From contig NZ_CP020538.1 of the NCBI RefSeq assembly GCF_002080435.1, forward strand, positions 1,736,001-1,800,000: 64,000 nucleotides of DNA, given 5' to 3'. The notes under the pieces are model-generated. The model worked only from the letters and a program-made list of their open reading frames with translations, ran no database searches and was not told the origin of the DNA. The position numbers were made by a program, and so were the translations under genes. How positions within the stretch are numbered: position 1 is the stretch's first letter; every line of letters begins with the position of its first letter. Positions 6,889-15,168 of this stretch are shown here, piece after piece. The stretch comes from Sphingobium herbicidovorans (GTDB lineage: Bacteria; Pseudomonadota; Alphaproteobacteria; Sphingomonadales; Sphingomonadaceae).

Positions 6889-7146
6889 TTGCGTTTGACC
6901 GACCTGCCGCTTCGCCAGCCAGCCTATGTTGACATTATAGACTGGGACGCGCTGTCCCTTTCGGACGGCCAGCGTCTGCGCGAATTCGGCCTGTGTGAAG
7001 GCGCGAGCGTCGAGGCGCTCCATCATGGCGGGCTGCTGGGCCGAGGCCCCATTGCCTGCAAGGTGGGACGCATGACCATCGCGATGCGCCGCAGCCATGC
7101 CGCCGCCATCACGGTGCGCACTGGCCCGGCAGACGTCGCGGCATGA
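6889..7146 (+). CDS. feoA: Ferrous iron transport protein A
   Basis: FeoA is a small SH3-like cytoplasmic partner of FeoB needed for Fe(II) uptake. The 85 residues show the family pattern: RLTDLPLRQPAYVDIIDWD, LREFGLCEGASVEALHHGGL, GPIACKVGRMTIAMRRSHA and AITV. The start codon appears to be TTG, because no in-frame ATG or GTG lies in a suitable place; LTDLPLRQPA is the usual beginning. It overlaps feoB by four bases (ATGA) and is presumably translationally coupled to it. Confidence 0.9.
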   Translation: MRLTDLPLRQPAYVDIIDWDALSLSDGQRLREFGLCEGASVEALHHGGLLGRGPIACKVGRMTIAMRRSHAAAITVRTGPADVAA

Positions 7147-9005
7147 GCAACCTGCCCCTGATCGCGCTCGTCGGCAATCCCAACGCGGGCAAGAGCGCGC
7201 TTTTCAACGCATTGACCGGCGCGCGGCAGAAGCTGGGCAATTATCCGGGCGTCACTGTGGAGCGAAAGGCCGGGCGCCTGTCGCTGTCGGACGGTCGCCC
7301 CGTCGAGCTGGTCGACCTGCCCGGCACCTACAGCCTCAATCCCACCAGTCCTGACGAACAGGTGACGCGGGACGTCGTGCTCGGCAGGCAGCAAGGCGAA
7401 CGCCTGCCCGACGCACTGGTGGTGGTGGTCGATGCATCCAATCTCGACAATCATCTGCGTTTCGCGCTCGAACTGCTGTCGCTCGGCCTGCCGACCATCA
7501 TCGCGCTCAACATGGTGGATCTTGCCACCCGCGACGGGCTGGAACTCGACGCCGCGATCCTTTCGCGCGAACTGGGCGTGCCGGTGATACCGACCGTGGC
7601 CGTGCGCAAGCGCGGACTGGACCATCTGCGCGGTGAGCTGGACAGCATGTTCGACGGCAGCGCACAGCGGGCTGGCGCTGCGGAAGATGCGCGCGACTTC
7701 GACATGCTGCGCAGCGAAGCCCGGCGCATCGCCCGTGCCGCGGTGGTGCGGGAAACCCCGTCCCGTCGCCTGACCGCCGCCATCGACCGCGTTGCGCTGC
7801 ATCCCGTAAGTGGCCTGTTGCTGCTGCTTGGTTTGCTGTTCGTCATGTTCCAGGCCGTCTATGCCTGGTCCGAAGCGCCGATCGCCATGATCGAAGGGTT
7901 GGCGGAAGCCGCCAGCGCATTCGTCAGCGATGCCCTGCCATCCGGACTGCTGCGATCCTTTCTGGTCGATGGCGTCATCAACGGCGTGGGATCAGTGGTC
8001 GTGTTTTTGCCGCAGATCCTGATCCTGTTCTTCTTCATCCTGATGCTGGAAGCGACCGGCTACATGGTCCGCGCCGCATTCCTGATGGACAGCCTGATGG
8101 CAAAGGTTGGCCTGTCGGGCCGCGCCTTCATCCCGCTGCTATCCTCCTTCGCCTGCGCGGTGCCGGGCATCATGGCGACTCGCACCATTGCGGACCCGAA
8201 GGACCGGCTGACCACAATATTGATCGCTCCGCTCATGACCTGTTCGGCGCGTCTGCCGGTCTATGCGGTGATCATCGGCGCCTTCATCCCGGCGCGCGAC
8301 GTTGGCATGGGCATCGGGCTTCAGGGCCTTGTGCTCTTCTGCCTCTACGTCGCAGGGATCATCGGCGCCATGCTGGTCGCGCTGGTGCTGCGATTGACCG
8401 TTACCAAGGGCGCGAGCGGCGGATTCCTGATGGAGATGCCCAAATATCAGTGGCCCCGTCCGCAGGACGTGCTGCTGGGCCTGTGGCAGCGCGCCATCAT
8501 CTTCCTGAAGCGCGCAGGCACCATCATCTTTACATCGACAGTGATTTTGTGGGTACTGCTGAGCTTTCCCAAGGCGCCCGAAGACAGCGCCGTCAGCCAG
8601 GTCAATTATTCGGTCGCGGGGCGGATCGCTAACGGCCTGAATGTCGTGCTGGAACCGATCGGGTTCAATCGCGACATATCATTGGCGCTAATCCCCGCCA
8701 TGGCGGCCCGGGAAGTCGCGGTGTCGGCACTTGCGACCGTCTATTCGCTCGACGCGGGCGATGACGAGGCGAAGCTGGAGCAAAGCCTTGGCGAACGCCT
8801 GAAGGACAATTGGCCGCTACCCACGGCCCTCGCCTTTCTAGCGTGGTTCGTGTTTGCGCCGCAGTGCATTTCCACGATCGCGGTCACCAAGCGTGAGACA
8901 AACGGATGGAAATGGCCTCTTTTCATGATCGCATATCTGTTCGCCCTGGCCTACGCGGCCGCCGGCCTGACATATTGGACGGCAACCGCCATCGGCTTGG
9001 GGTAG
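7143..9005 (+). CDS. feoB: Ferrous iron transporter B
   Basis: FeoB is the inner-membrane Fe(II) transporter with a cytoplasmic G domain. In 620 residues the G domain comes first: G1 GNPNAGKS (11-18), G3 DLPGTYS and G4 NMVD, followed by a helical guanine-dissociation-inhibitor-like segment to about residue 210. The membrane part follows, with two Gate regions (for example SSFACAVPGIMATRTIADPK and FGYNRD-type GFNRDISLALIPAMAAREV). Several hydrophobic spans reach the C-terminus. The length is at the short end of the family because the C-terminal extension with cysteines is absent. It is coupled to feoA. Confidence 0.96.
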   Translation: MSNLPLIALVGNPNAGKSALFNALTGARQKLGNYPGVTVERKAGRLSLSDGRPVELVDLPGTYSLNPTSPDEQVTRDVVLGRQQGERLPDALVVVVDASNLDNHLRFALELLSLGLPTIIALNMVDLATRDGLELDAAILSRELGVPVIPTVAVRKRGLDHLRGELDSMFDGSAQRAGAAEDARDFDMLRSEARRIARAAVVRETPSRRLTAAIDRVALHPVSGLLLLLGLLFVMFQAVYAWSEAPIAMIEGLAEAASAFVSDALPSGLLRSFLVDGVINGVGSVVVFLPQILILFFFILMLEATGYMVRAAFLMDSLMAKVGLSGRAFIPLLSSFACAVPGIMATRTIADPKDRLTTILIAPLMTCSARLPVYAVIIGAFIPARDVGMGIGLQGLVLFCLYVAGIIGAMLVALVLRLTVTKGASGGFLMEMPKYQWPRPQDVLLGLWQRAIIFLKRAGTIIFTSTVILWVLLSFPKAPEDSAVSQVNYSVAGRIANGLNVVLEPIGFNRDISLALIPAMAAREVAVSALATVYSLDAGDDEAKLEQSLGERLKDNWPLPTALAFLAWFVFAPQCISTIAVTKRETNGWKWPLFMIAYLFALAYAAAGLTYWTATAIGLG

Positions 9006-9042
9006 CGTCCGCATATCGGCGGAGTTTGGGGTAGCGTCCGCA
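8997..9042 (+). repeat. 29-bp spaced direct repeat at the feoB stop
   Basis: TTGGGGTAGCGTCCGCA occurs at 8997-9013 and again, identical, at 9026-9042. The first copy contains the feoB TAG stop; the second lies in the ssb leader. It looks like a short tandem duplication. Confidence 0.8.
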
Positions 9043-9083
9043 GGCCAGCCGATTATAAGAACCTCCAAAGTATCGGAGGAATT

Positions 9084-9647
9084 ATGGCGGGTTCGGTCAA
9101 CAAGGTCATTCTGGTGGGCAATCTGGGTGCGGACCCGGAAGTCCGCAGCTTCCAGAATGGCGGCAAGGTTTGCAATATCCGCATCGCGACGTCCGAAACC
9201 TGGAAGGACCGCAATTCGGGCGAGCGCAAGGAACGCACCGAATGGCACAGCGTCGCGATCTTTTCCGAAGGTCTGGCGGGCGTCGCCGAGCGCTATCTGC
9301 GCAAGGGCAGCAAAGTCTATGTCGAAGGCAAGCTGCAGACCCGAAAGTGGCAGGACCAGTCGGGCAATGACCGCTACACCACCGAGGTCGTGCTGCAGGG
9401 GCCGAGCGCGGTCCTGACGATGCTGGACGGCGCGGGCGGCGGTGGCGGCCAAGGCGGCGGACGATCGCAGGGCGGCGGCAGCGACTGGGGCGCAAGCTCA
9501 GGCGGCGATTATGATGATTTTGGCGGCAGCGGCGGCGGCAGCGGCTTTGGCGGAGGTAGCAGCGGTGGACGATCTTCGGGTGGCGCCCGGGGCGGCGCTG
9601 GCGGGCCGAACTTCGACAATGACCTCGACGACGAAGTGCCGTTCTGA
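9084..9647 (+). CDS. ssb: Single-stranded DNA-binding protein
   Basis: SSB coats single-stranded DNA in replication, repair and recombination. Residues 1 to about 113 form the OB fold ([57 protein letters not shown]). A long Gly/Ser-rich linker follows, and the acidic tip DDEVPF ends the 187-residue chain; this tip is the docking site for partner proteins. A clear GGAGGA ribosome site precedes the ATG. It is a single gene with its own terminator, and no LexA box is visible in the short leader. Confidence 0.97.
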   Translation: MAGSVNKVILVGNLGADPEVRSFQNGGKVCNIRIATSETWKDRNSGERKERTEWHSVAIFSEGLAGVAERYLRKGSKVYVEGKLQTRKWQDQSGNDRYTTEVVLQGPSAVLTMLDGAGGGGGQGGGRSQGGGSDWGASSGGDYDDFGGSGGGSGFGGGSSGGRSSGGARGGAGGPNFDNDLDDEVPF

Positions 9648-9665
9648 AGCACTGACCTGCCCATA

Positions 9666-9702
9666 AAATAAGCGCCCCAACCAACGGTCGGGGCGCTTAT
9701 TT
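9666..9702. terminator. Bidirectional terminator between ssb and galU
   Basis: A perfect 13-bp stem, AAATAAGCGCCCC / GGGGCGCTTATTT, with an 11-base loop has A-rich and T-rich flanks. It can terminate both ssb and the convergent galU. Confidence 0.88.
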
Positions 9703-9717
9703 GTTACCAGAAAGTCG

Positions 9718-10617
9718 TCAGGCCGCCGCAGCAATTTCCATCGCGGCCAGCTCGGCGGTCGCGAACCGGCGAATATGTTCGCCCAGATCCTCACGCTCCA
9801 GCGCGATGGCCAGGTTCGCTTCGATATAACCCGCCTTTGAGCCACAGTCGAAGCGGCGTCCATCGAAGGTTACACCGTGGAAAGGCTGCTGCCCGATCAT
9901 TGACGCCATCGCGTCGGTCAGCTGGATCTCGCCGCCCGCACCCTTTTCCTGCGTTTCCAGAATCTTCATGACCTCCGGCTGCAGGATATAGCGGCCGGGC
10001 AGGATGAGGTTGGAGGGCGCCGTGCCGGGCGCCGGCTTTTCCACCAGCCCCTTCACCTCGGTCAGCGCGCCATCGCGCTTGCCGGGATCAATGACGCCAT
10101 AGCTTGGCGTGTCGGCCATCGGCACTTCAAGGGCGCAGACCAGATTGCCGCCGACCTGATTATAGGCATCGACCATCTGCTTGAGGCAGCCGCGCCCCGG
10201 CGAGCCCTTCATAAATTCGTCCGGCAGGAGGATAGCGAACGGCTCATCCCCCACAATGTCGCGCGCGCACCAGACTGCGTGACCCAAACCCAGCGGCTCC
10301 TGCTGGCGCAGGAATACCGCATTGCCGGGCGCGAGACGGGTGCCGTCCAGCGCAGACAGATCCTTGCCGCGCTCGCGTTGGGTCGCTTCGGCCTCATAGG
10401 CCATGTCGAAATAATCCTCGATCGCGCCCTTGCCGCGACCGGTGATGAAGATCATCTGCTCGATGCCCGCCTCGCGTGCTTCGTCCACCGCATATTGGAT
10501 CAACGGGCGGTCAACGACGGGCAGCAGTTCCTTGGGGACGGACTTGGTTGCTGGCAGAAAGCGCGTGCCGAGCCCTGCAACAGGAAACACGGCTTTACGT
10601 ATCGGCTTGTAAGGCAT
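9718..10617 (-). CDS. galU: UTP-glucose-1-phosphate uridylyltransferase
   Basis: GalU makes UDP-glucose from UTP and glucose-1-phosphate for surface polysaccharides. In 299 residues the N-terminal nucleotide loop PVAGLGTRFLPATKSVPKEL (12-31) is clear, as are PLIQYAVDEAREAGIEQMIF, ILLPDEFM with the metal aspartate region, YGVIDPG, LVEKPAPGTAPSNL and FDCGSKAGYIEANLA. Length is typical. It is a single gene convergent with ssb, and GalU supply fits the other polysaccharide genes further along. Confidence 0.96.
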   Translation of the reverse strand: MPYKPIRKAVFPVAGLGTRFLPATKSVPKELLPVVDRPLIQYAVDEAREAGIEQMIFITGRGKGAIEDYFDMAYEAEATQRERGKDLSALDGTRLAPGNAVFLRQQEPLGLGHAVWCARDIVGDEPFAILLPDEFMKGSPGRGCLKQMVDAYNQVGGNLVCALEVPMADTPSYGVIDPGKRDGALTEVKGLVEKPAPGTAPSNLILPGRYILQPEVMKILETQEKGAGGEIQLTDAMASMIGQQPFHGVTFDGRRFDCGSKAGYIEANLAIALEREDLGEHIRRFATAELAAMEIAAAA

Positions 10618-10703
10618 GGGACTCCATTCTCGCTAAGCGCGCGGACAGGCTTTGCCGTCCACGCCGAAAAGGTCAAGCATAGCGGGAGGATTACCTCGCC
10701 CGG

Positions 10704-11198
10704 TTAGACGGCCAGCAAGCGCTGCGCCACCGTTTCGAGCGAAGCGATCTCCGCATCGAGGTGATCAAGCGAGACATGCGTATGATTGTTCCGCGCATCG
10801 CGGCAAGTAAAACCGCCGGGCGCAGGCTGCTGAAAGCCGCAAATGATGAGCGATCGAAAGCGATCGATCCTCTGCATGTGTCGCTCGATGTCCGAAATCT
10901 CCGTCAATGCGCTGGCGTTGCGCTTGTCACGCATCGCCACAATCGTGCGAAGTTCGGTCATCAGTTTCGCCATGGTGGGGCGCATCCGGGTGCCGACGGT
11001 TCGCACGTCGCCCATCGCTTCCCGCATCATCGCGATCTTCGCCTCCAGACTTTGTTCCAGCATCGTCCAGGCACAGACTAGACGACCCACGGAACATAGC
11101 AGCGCCGCATCTTCCGGCGCATAATCGGACACCGCCCTCACTTTTATCTCGGCTATATGATTCACGACCCACCCCGGCTCTTTTTTTCCTCTGCCCAA
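10704..11198 (-). CDS. Hypothetical protein
   Basis: No family is recognised for this 164-residue protein. It looks mainly helical, with LCSVGRLVCAWTMLEQSLEA near the start, a basic stretch TMAKLMTELRTIVAMRDKRN in the middle, and FTCRDARNNHTHVSLDHLDA near the end; four cysteines are scattered without a CxxC pattern. The start codon is TTG, supported by AGGA five bases upstream; a later GTG (codon 12) is possible. It stands alone between galU and the SDHAF4-like gene. Confidence 0.6.
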   Translation of the reverse strand: MGRGKKEPGWVVNHIAEIKVRAVSDYAPEDAALLCSVGRLVCAWTMLEQSLEAKIAMMREAMGDVRTVGTRMRPTMAKLMTELRTIVAMRDKRNASALTEISDIERHMQRIDRFRSLIICGFQQPAPGGFTCRDARNNHTHVSLDHLDAEIASLETVAQRLLAV

Positions 11199-11325
11199 GC
11201 GAATCCTGCACGGAACATGGCGGCAAAGGCTAGAGCCCGGCGGTCACGCCCCCCGCAACCGGGGCACAGGCCAGCGGAAGCCGTGCAAAATCAGCGATGA
11301 ACCGATGGCGAGGCCAATGCCTGGT

Positions 11326-11499
11326 TCAAAAATCGATAGCGATTCCCTTGCGTTCCCAGTCTCCATAGCGAACCGGACTGAGTTCCTCCTGATGCCGCAA
11401 AGGGTGGTCGATAGGATCAGGCTGGGGGATCGGAGGACTTTTCGAAAGATGCTCAGGCGGCTTCACATGCGCCGGGCGCTTGCCGTTGAATGTTCCCAT
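11326..11499 (-). CDS. DUF1674 / succinate dehydrogenase assembly factor 4-like small protein
   Basis: This 57-residue reading frame begins [18 protein letters not shown] and ends [19 protein letters not shown]. The C-terminal RYGDWExxGxxxDF block is the hallmark of DUF1674, the bacterial counterpart of mitochondrial SDHAF4, which binds flavinylated SdhA and helps assemble complex II. The proline-rich first half is typical of the family. It is divergent from htpX with rsmB beyond, a neighbourhood common in sphingomonads. It is easily missed because of its size. Confidence 0.88.
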   Translation of the reverse strand: MGTFNGKRPAHVKPPEHLSKSPPIPQPDPIDHPLRHQEELSPVRYGDWERKGIAIDF

Positions 11500-11587
11500 G
11501 TCCCAAGCCTTTCAATTGCAGTGCCGCGCAAGCAATCCCATATTCATGCGCAGCCCGCTATCTGGGCTGCGAAGGAGTGGAAGACAA

Positions 11588-12514
11588 GTGAGCGGTTTCA
11601 AGACGGTGATGCTGTTGTCGGCGTTGACGGCGCTGTTCATGGCGTTGGGTTACACCCTGGGTGGCAGCGGGGGCGCGCTCATCGCGTGGCTGGTGGCTGC
11701 GGGAATGAATCTTTTCACCTTCTGGAACGCCGACAGAATCGTGCTTTCCATGCACAATGCGCGGGAGGTGGATGCGCAGAGCGCGCCGGAATTTCATGGT
11801 CTGGTCCGTGATCTGGCGCAGCGGGCGGGCCTGCCCATGCCGCGCGTCTACCTGATTGACGAGCCGCATCCCAACGCTTTCGCCACTGGCCGCGATCCCG
11901 ACCATGCCGCAGTCGCCGCGACGACCGGCCTGCTGTCCATGCTGTCCCGCGAGGAAGTGGCAGGGGTGATGGCGCATGAACTGGCCCATGTGAAGAATCG
12001 CGACACGCTGATCATGACCATGGTCGCGACGATCGCGGGCGCCATATCGATGCTCGCCAATTTCGGCCTGTTCTTTCGCGGCGGCAACCAGGAAAACGGC
12101 CATGGCAATATCGCCGCGACGCTGCTGGCCGTCATTGTGGCGCCCTTTGCGGCGATGATCGTGCAGATGGCGATCAGCCGTACACGTGAATATGGTGCGG
12201 ATGCCGCAGGCGCACAGATCAGCGGCAATCCCCGCGCACTCGCGTCGGCGCTGGCGAAGATTTCGGGTAAAGCGGAGTTGATCCCCAACCCGGTTGCGGA
12301 GCGCAATCCGGCCGCCGCGCAGCTATACATCGTGCCGGTGCATGTGAGCGAACTCTTTTCAACCCATCCCGCAACGGAAAAGCGCATTGCGGCGCTGGAG
12401 GCGATGGTGGGAACGGGTGGCGCGCCGCTGTCGGCGTTGAGTCCAGTACGGCCTTCGAGCGTCGCGGCCAGGCAACGCAAATCGAGCGCACTGGACCCGC
12501 TGCGCCGGGACTGA
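11588..12514 (+). CDS. htpX: Membrane zinc metalloprotease HtpX
   Basis: HtpX is an M48 peptidase of the inner membrane that degrades damaged membrane proteins. A GTG start preceded by AGGAG gives 308 residues. Two N-terminal membrane helices ([39 protein letters not shown]) precede the catalytic HELAH motif near residue 130. Two more hydrophobic segments follow ([37 protein letters not shown]), then the conserved [13 protein letters not shown] with the third zinc ligand, and [14 protein letters not shown]. It is divergent from the SDHAF4-like gene. Confidence 0.95.
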   Translation: MSGFKTVMLLSALTALFMALGYTLGGSGGALIAWLVAAGMNLFTFWNADRIVLSMHNAREVDAQSAPEFHGLVRDLAQRAGLPMPRVYLIDEPHPNAFATGRDPDHAAVAATTGLLSMLSREEVAGVMAHELAHVKNRDTLIMTMVATIAGAISMLANFGLFFRGGNQENGHGNIAATLLAVIVAPFAAMIVQMAISRTREYGADAAGAQISGNPRALASALAKISGKAELIPNPVAERNPAAAQLYIVPVHVSELFSTHPATEKRIAALEAMVGTGGAPLSALSPVRPSSVAARQRKSSALDPLRRD

Positions 12515-12607
12515 CGCATATACTGCGACCAGCGTGTCCAGCGTCTCCGACGCCAGAGTCTCCCAACGGAGGTTACATTTCGGTCCGATATGGCCTAGGC
12601 GCGGCTG

Positions 12608-13894
12608 ATGGCCCGCCATTCCAAACATGAAGACGTTCCCGGCCTTCCCGCGCGCCGGGCTGCGCTGCGCCTGCTCGACGCCGTGCTGCGGCGGGGCGAC
12701 CCGCTCGAACTGGCGCTGCATGGCGCTGCGCAGGGCCTACCCCCCGCCGACCGTGCGCTGGTTCATGCGATCGCCGCCGAAACGCTGCGTCACCTGCCCG
12801 ATCTCGACGCGCTTATCGACAGCGCGACGAAACAGCCGCTGCCTGACGACGCTAAGGCGCGCATGGTCCTTCGCATTGCGCTGATCCAGGTATTGGCGCT
12901 CGGGACCGCCCCCCATGCCGCGATAGCCACCGCGCTGCCACTGGTAGATGGCGGTCCGCGCAAGTTGGTCCACGGCGTTTTCGGCACCGTCACCCGCGCC
13001 GAACCGGTGCTGCCCAATCCGCCGACCCTGCCCGACACCGTCGCTGCGCGCTGGGCGGCACAATGGGGCGAGGCCATGCCGCAGGCGGCAGCATATGCCT
13101 ATGCCGTGCGCCCGCCGGTCGATCTGAGCCTGCGCGACGCGAGCGAGACGCAATCATGGGCGGAAAAGCTGGGCGGCGAAAACTTCGCGCCCGGCCATGT
13201 CCGCCTGCCGGGCCAGACCGTCATCACCGAACTAGCCGGTTTTGCCGAGGGCGCCTGGTGGGTTCAGGATCTCGCCGCGTCCTGCCCGGCGCGGCTGTTG
13301 GGCGCAGGCGAAGGCCGCACCGTGCTCGACCTCTGCGCCGCGCCAGGGGGCAAGACGATGCAGCTTGCAGCCGCCGGATGGCAGGTGACGGCGGTCGATC
13401 AGTCGAAGAAACGGCTGGAGCGGCTGAGCGACAATCTGACGCGGACCGGCCTTGCCGCCACCATCGTTGCGGCAGACTTGCGACAGTGGGAACCCGCCGC
13501 TCCCGTCGATGCCATTCTGCTCGATGCGCCCTGCACAGCGACCGGCATCTACCGCCGCCATCCAGATGTGCTGCATCGCATCGGCCCGCGTCAGATTGAC
13601 GAGCTTGCGGCGCTGCAGGCTGAATTGCTGGGGCGCGTTGCCGAATGGCTGAAGCCGGGCGGCACGCTGGTCTACGCCACATGTTCGCTGGAACAGGCGG
13701 AAGGCGAAGATCAGGTGCGCGCCTTTTTGCAGGAGCATCGGGACTTCACGCTTCAACCCGCGTTGCAGGCTGAACTGCCCGACCAAATTGCGCCATGCGC
13801 GGAAGGCTGGATGCGGACGCTGCCGGACACGCTGGCGGACAAAGGCGGCGCCGATGGCTTTTTCATTGCACGGCTTGCTCGCGTGCCGGGATAA
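12608..13894 (+). CDS. rsmB: 16S rRNA m5C methyltransferase RsmB/NOL1-NOP2-sun family
   Basis: This 428-residue protein has an N-terminal NusB-like helical domain (ARRAALRLLDAVLRRGDPLE to about residue 130) and a C-terminal SAM-dependent methyltransferase domain. The latter shows VLDLCAAPGGKTMQLAAAGW (SAM loop), LLDAPCTATG and YATCSLEQAEGEDQV, the two motifs holding the general and catalytic cysteines of RNA m5C enzymes. The domain order is that of RsmB, which modifies C967 of 16S rRNA. It lies 93 bp after htpX. Confidence 0.93.
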   Translation: MARHSKHEDVPGLPARRAALRLLDAVLRRGDPLELALHGAAQGLPPADRALVHAIAAETLRHLPDLDALIDSATKQPLPDDAKARMVLRIALIQVLALGTAPHAAIATALPLVDGGPRKLVHGVFGTVTRAEPVLPNPPTLPDTVAARWAAQWGEAMPQAAAYAYAVRPPVDLSLRDASETQSWAEKLGGENFAPGHVRLPGQTVITELAGFAEGAWWVQDLAASCPARLLGAGEGRTVLDLCAAPGGKTMQLAAAGWQVTAVDQSKKRLERLSDNLTRTGLAATIVAADLRQWEPAAPVDAILLDAPCTATGIYRRHPDVLHRIGPRQIDELAALQAELLGRVAEWLKPGGTLVYATCSLEQAEGEDQVRAFLQEHRDFTLQPALQAELPDQIAPCAEGWMRTLPDTLADKGGADGFFIARLARVPG

Positions 13895-13929
13895 TCCTAG
13901 ACGTTGGCCAGTCGCCAGAAAGGTTTCTC

Positions 13930-14415
13930 GTGCGCCCGACCGAGCCACTTCCCCTGCATCACAGCTGGCCGCTGCACGATCTTCGCCAGCATCTGGCTTC
14001 CGTAACGCTTGACGAGCGCACCGCACGCGATGACGAAGCGCTGGCGGAGCGCGGCCTTGGGCTGTGGTACTGCGACCTTAGCGATAACAGCCTGTCATGG
14101 ACCAGTGGCGTCTATGACCTGTTCGGGATTGACCGGGACATGATCGTGCCGCGACCGCTGGCCGTTTCGCTCTATGCGCCCGATTCACGCGAGGCGATGG
14201 AGCGACTGCGCGCCTATGCCATTCGTCACCGCCGCGGCTTTACGCTGGATGTCGATATCCGGCCGCTCGACGGCGGCGAATGCACCATGCGCCTCATCAC
14301 CGCGCCGATTCTGAAGGGCGCGCGGGTCGTCGCGCTTCATGGAGCGAAACAGTTTCTGCCACGCGGATCGCTGGCGTCGCGCGGGCTGGACCCGACCATC
14401 TTCACCCTACCCTGA
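13930..14415 (+). CDS. PAS-domain-only protein
   Basis: A GTG start with AAAGG upstream gives 161 residues. After a short N-terminal segment, the chain reads GLWYCDLSDNSLSWTSGVYD then LFGIDRDMIVPRPLAVSLYA, followed by AMERLRAYAIRHRRGFTLDV and CTMRLITAPILKGARVVALHG. This is a PAS/PAC fold with no kinase, cyclase or DNA-binding domain attached. Its ligand is unknown; no heme or flavin cysteine motif is obvious. Stand-alone PAS proteins may act as sensory partners for another protein. It sits between rsmB and rpe without obvious functional linkage. Confidence 0.78.
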   Translation: MRPTEPLPLHHSWPLHDLRQHLASVTLDERTARDDEALAERGLGLWYCDLSDNSLSWTSGVYDLFGIDRDMIVPRPLAVSLYAPDSREAMERLRAYAIRHRRGFTLDVDIRPLDGGECTMRLITAPILKGARVVALHGAKQFLPRGSLASRGLDPTIFTLP

Positions 14416-14505
14416 CGGCGCGAACACCCTCGCCCAAAATCCCTGTGGATAAGGTTCAAATGGAGCGTTGCCCTAGCCCCGAGGCACGGCTAGAGCCGAC
14501 TGTTG

Positions 14506-15168
14506 ATGACCAGTCATATCCTTATCTCGCCCTCTATCCTGTCCGCTGACTTCGCCCGCCTGGGCGAGGAGGTTCGCGCCATTGACGAGGCGGGCTGCGA
14601 CTGGATCCATATCGATGTGATGGACGGTCATTTCGTGCCCAATATCACCATCGGTCCGGGCGTGGTAAAGGCGCTGCGCTCCCACAGCAAAAAGCCCTTC
14701 GACGTCCATCTGATGATTTCGCCGGTGGACCAGTATCTCGACGCATTTGCCCAGGCAGGCGCGGATATCCTGACCGTCCACCCCGAAGCCGGACCACATA
14801 TTCATCGTTCGATCCAGCATATCAAGTCGCTGGGCGTGCAGGCGGGCGTGGTGCTGAACCCCGGCACCCCGGCCAAGATGCTCGATTATCTGATCGACGA
14901 CGTTGACCTGATCCTGGTGATGAGCGTCAATCCGGGCTTCGGCGGGCAGAGCTTCATTGAAAACCAGCTGCGCAAGATCGAAGCCATTCGCAAGATGATC
15001 GACAAGAGCGGACGGGACATTCGCCTGCAGGTTGATGGGGGGATCGACTTCAACACCGCCCCCCGCGCGATCGAAGCGGGCGCGGACGTGCTGGTCGCGG
15101 GCACGGCGACATTCCGCGGCGGCCCTGCGGCCTACGCCGACAATATCCGGAAGCTCAAGGGCGGGTGA
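14506..15168 (+). CDS. rpe: Ribulose-phosphate 3-epimerase
   Basis: Rpe interconverts ribulose-5-phosphate and xylulose-5-phosphate in the pentose phosphate pathway. The 220-residue TIM barrel shows [35 protein letters not shown] (metal His/Asp), [17 protein letters not shown], and [20 protein letters not shown] with the catalytic aspartate. The ATG chosen follows a TTG in the same frame. Its stop overlaps the GTG of the next gene, so the two are coupled. Ribulose-5-phosphate is also the RibB substrate, but that is only a distant metabolic link. Confidence 0.96.
   Translation: MTSHILISPSILSADFARLGEEVRAIDEAGCDWIHIDVMDGHFVPNITIGPGVVKALRSHSKKPFDVHLMISPVDQYLDAFAQAGADILTVHPEAGPHIHRSIQHIKSLGVQAGVVLNPGTPAKMLDYLIDDVDLILVMSVNPGFGGQSFIENQLRKIEAIRKMIDKSGRDIRLQVDGGIDFNTAPRAIEAGADVLVAGTATFRGGPAAYADNIRKLKGG

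Noticed and set aside
9006..9083. LexA (SOS) box before ssb
   Set aside because: Only one GAAC is present; the paired GTTC/GAAC spacing used in alphaproteobacteria is not found.
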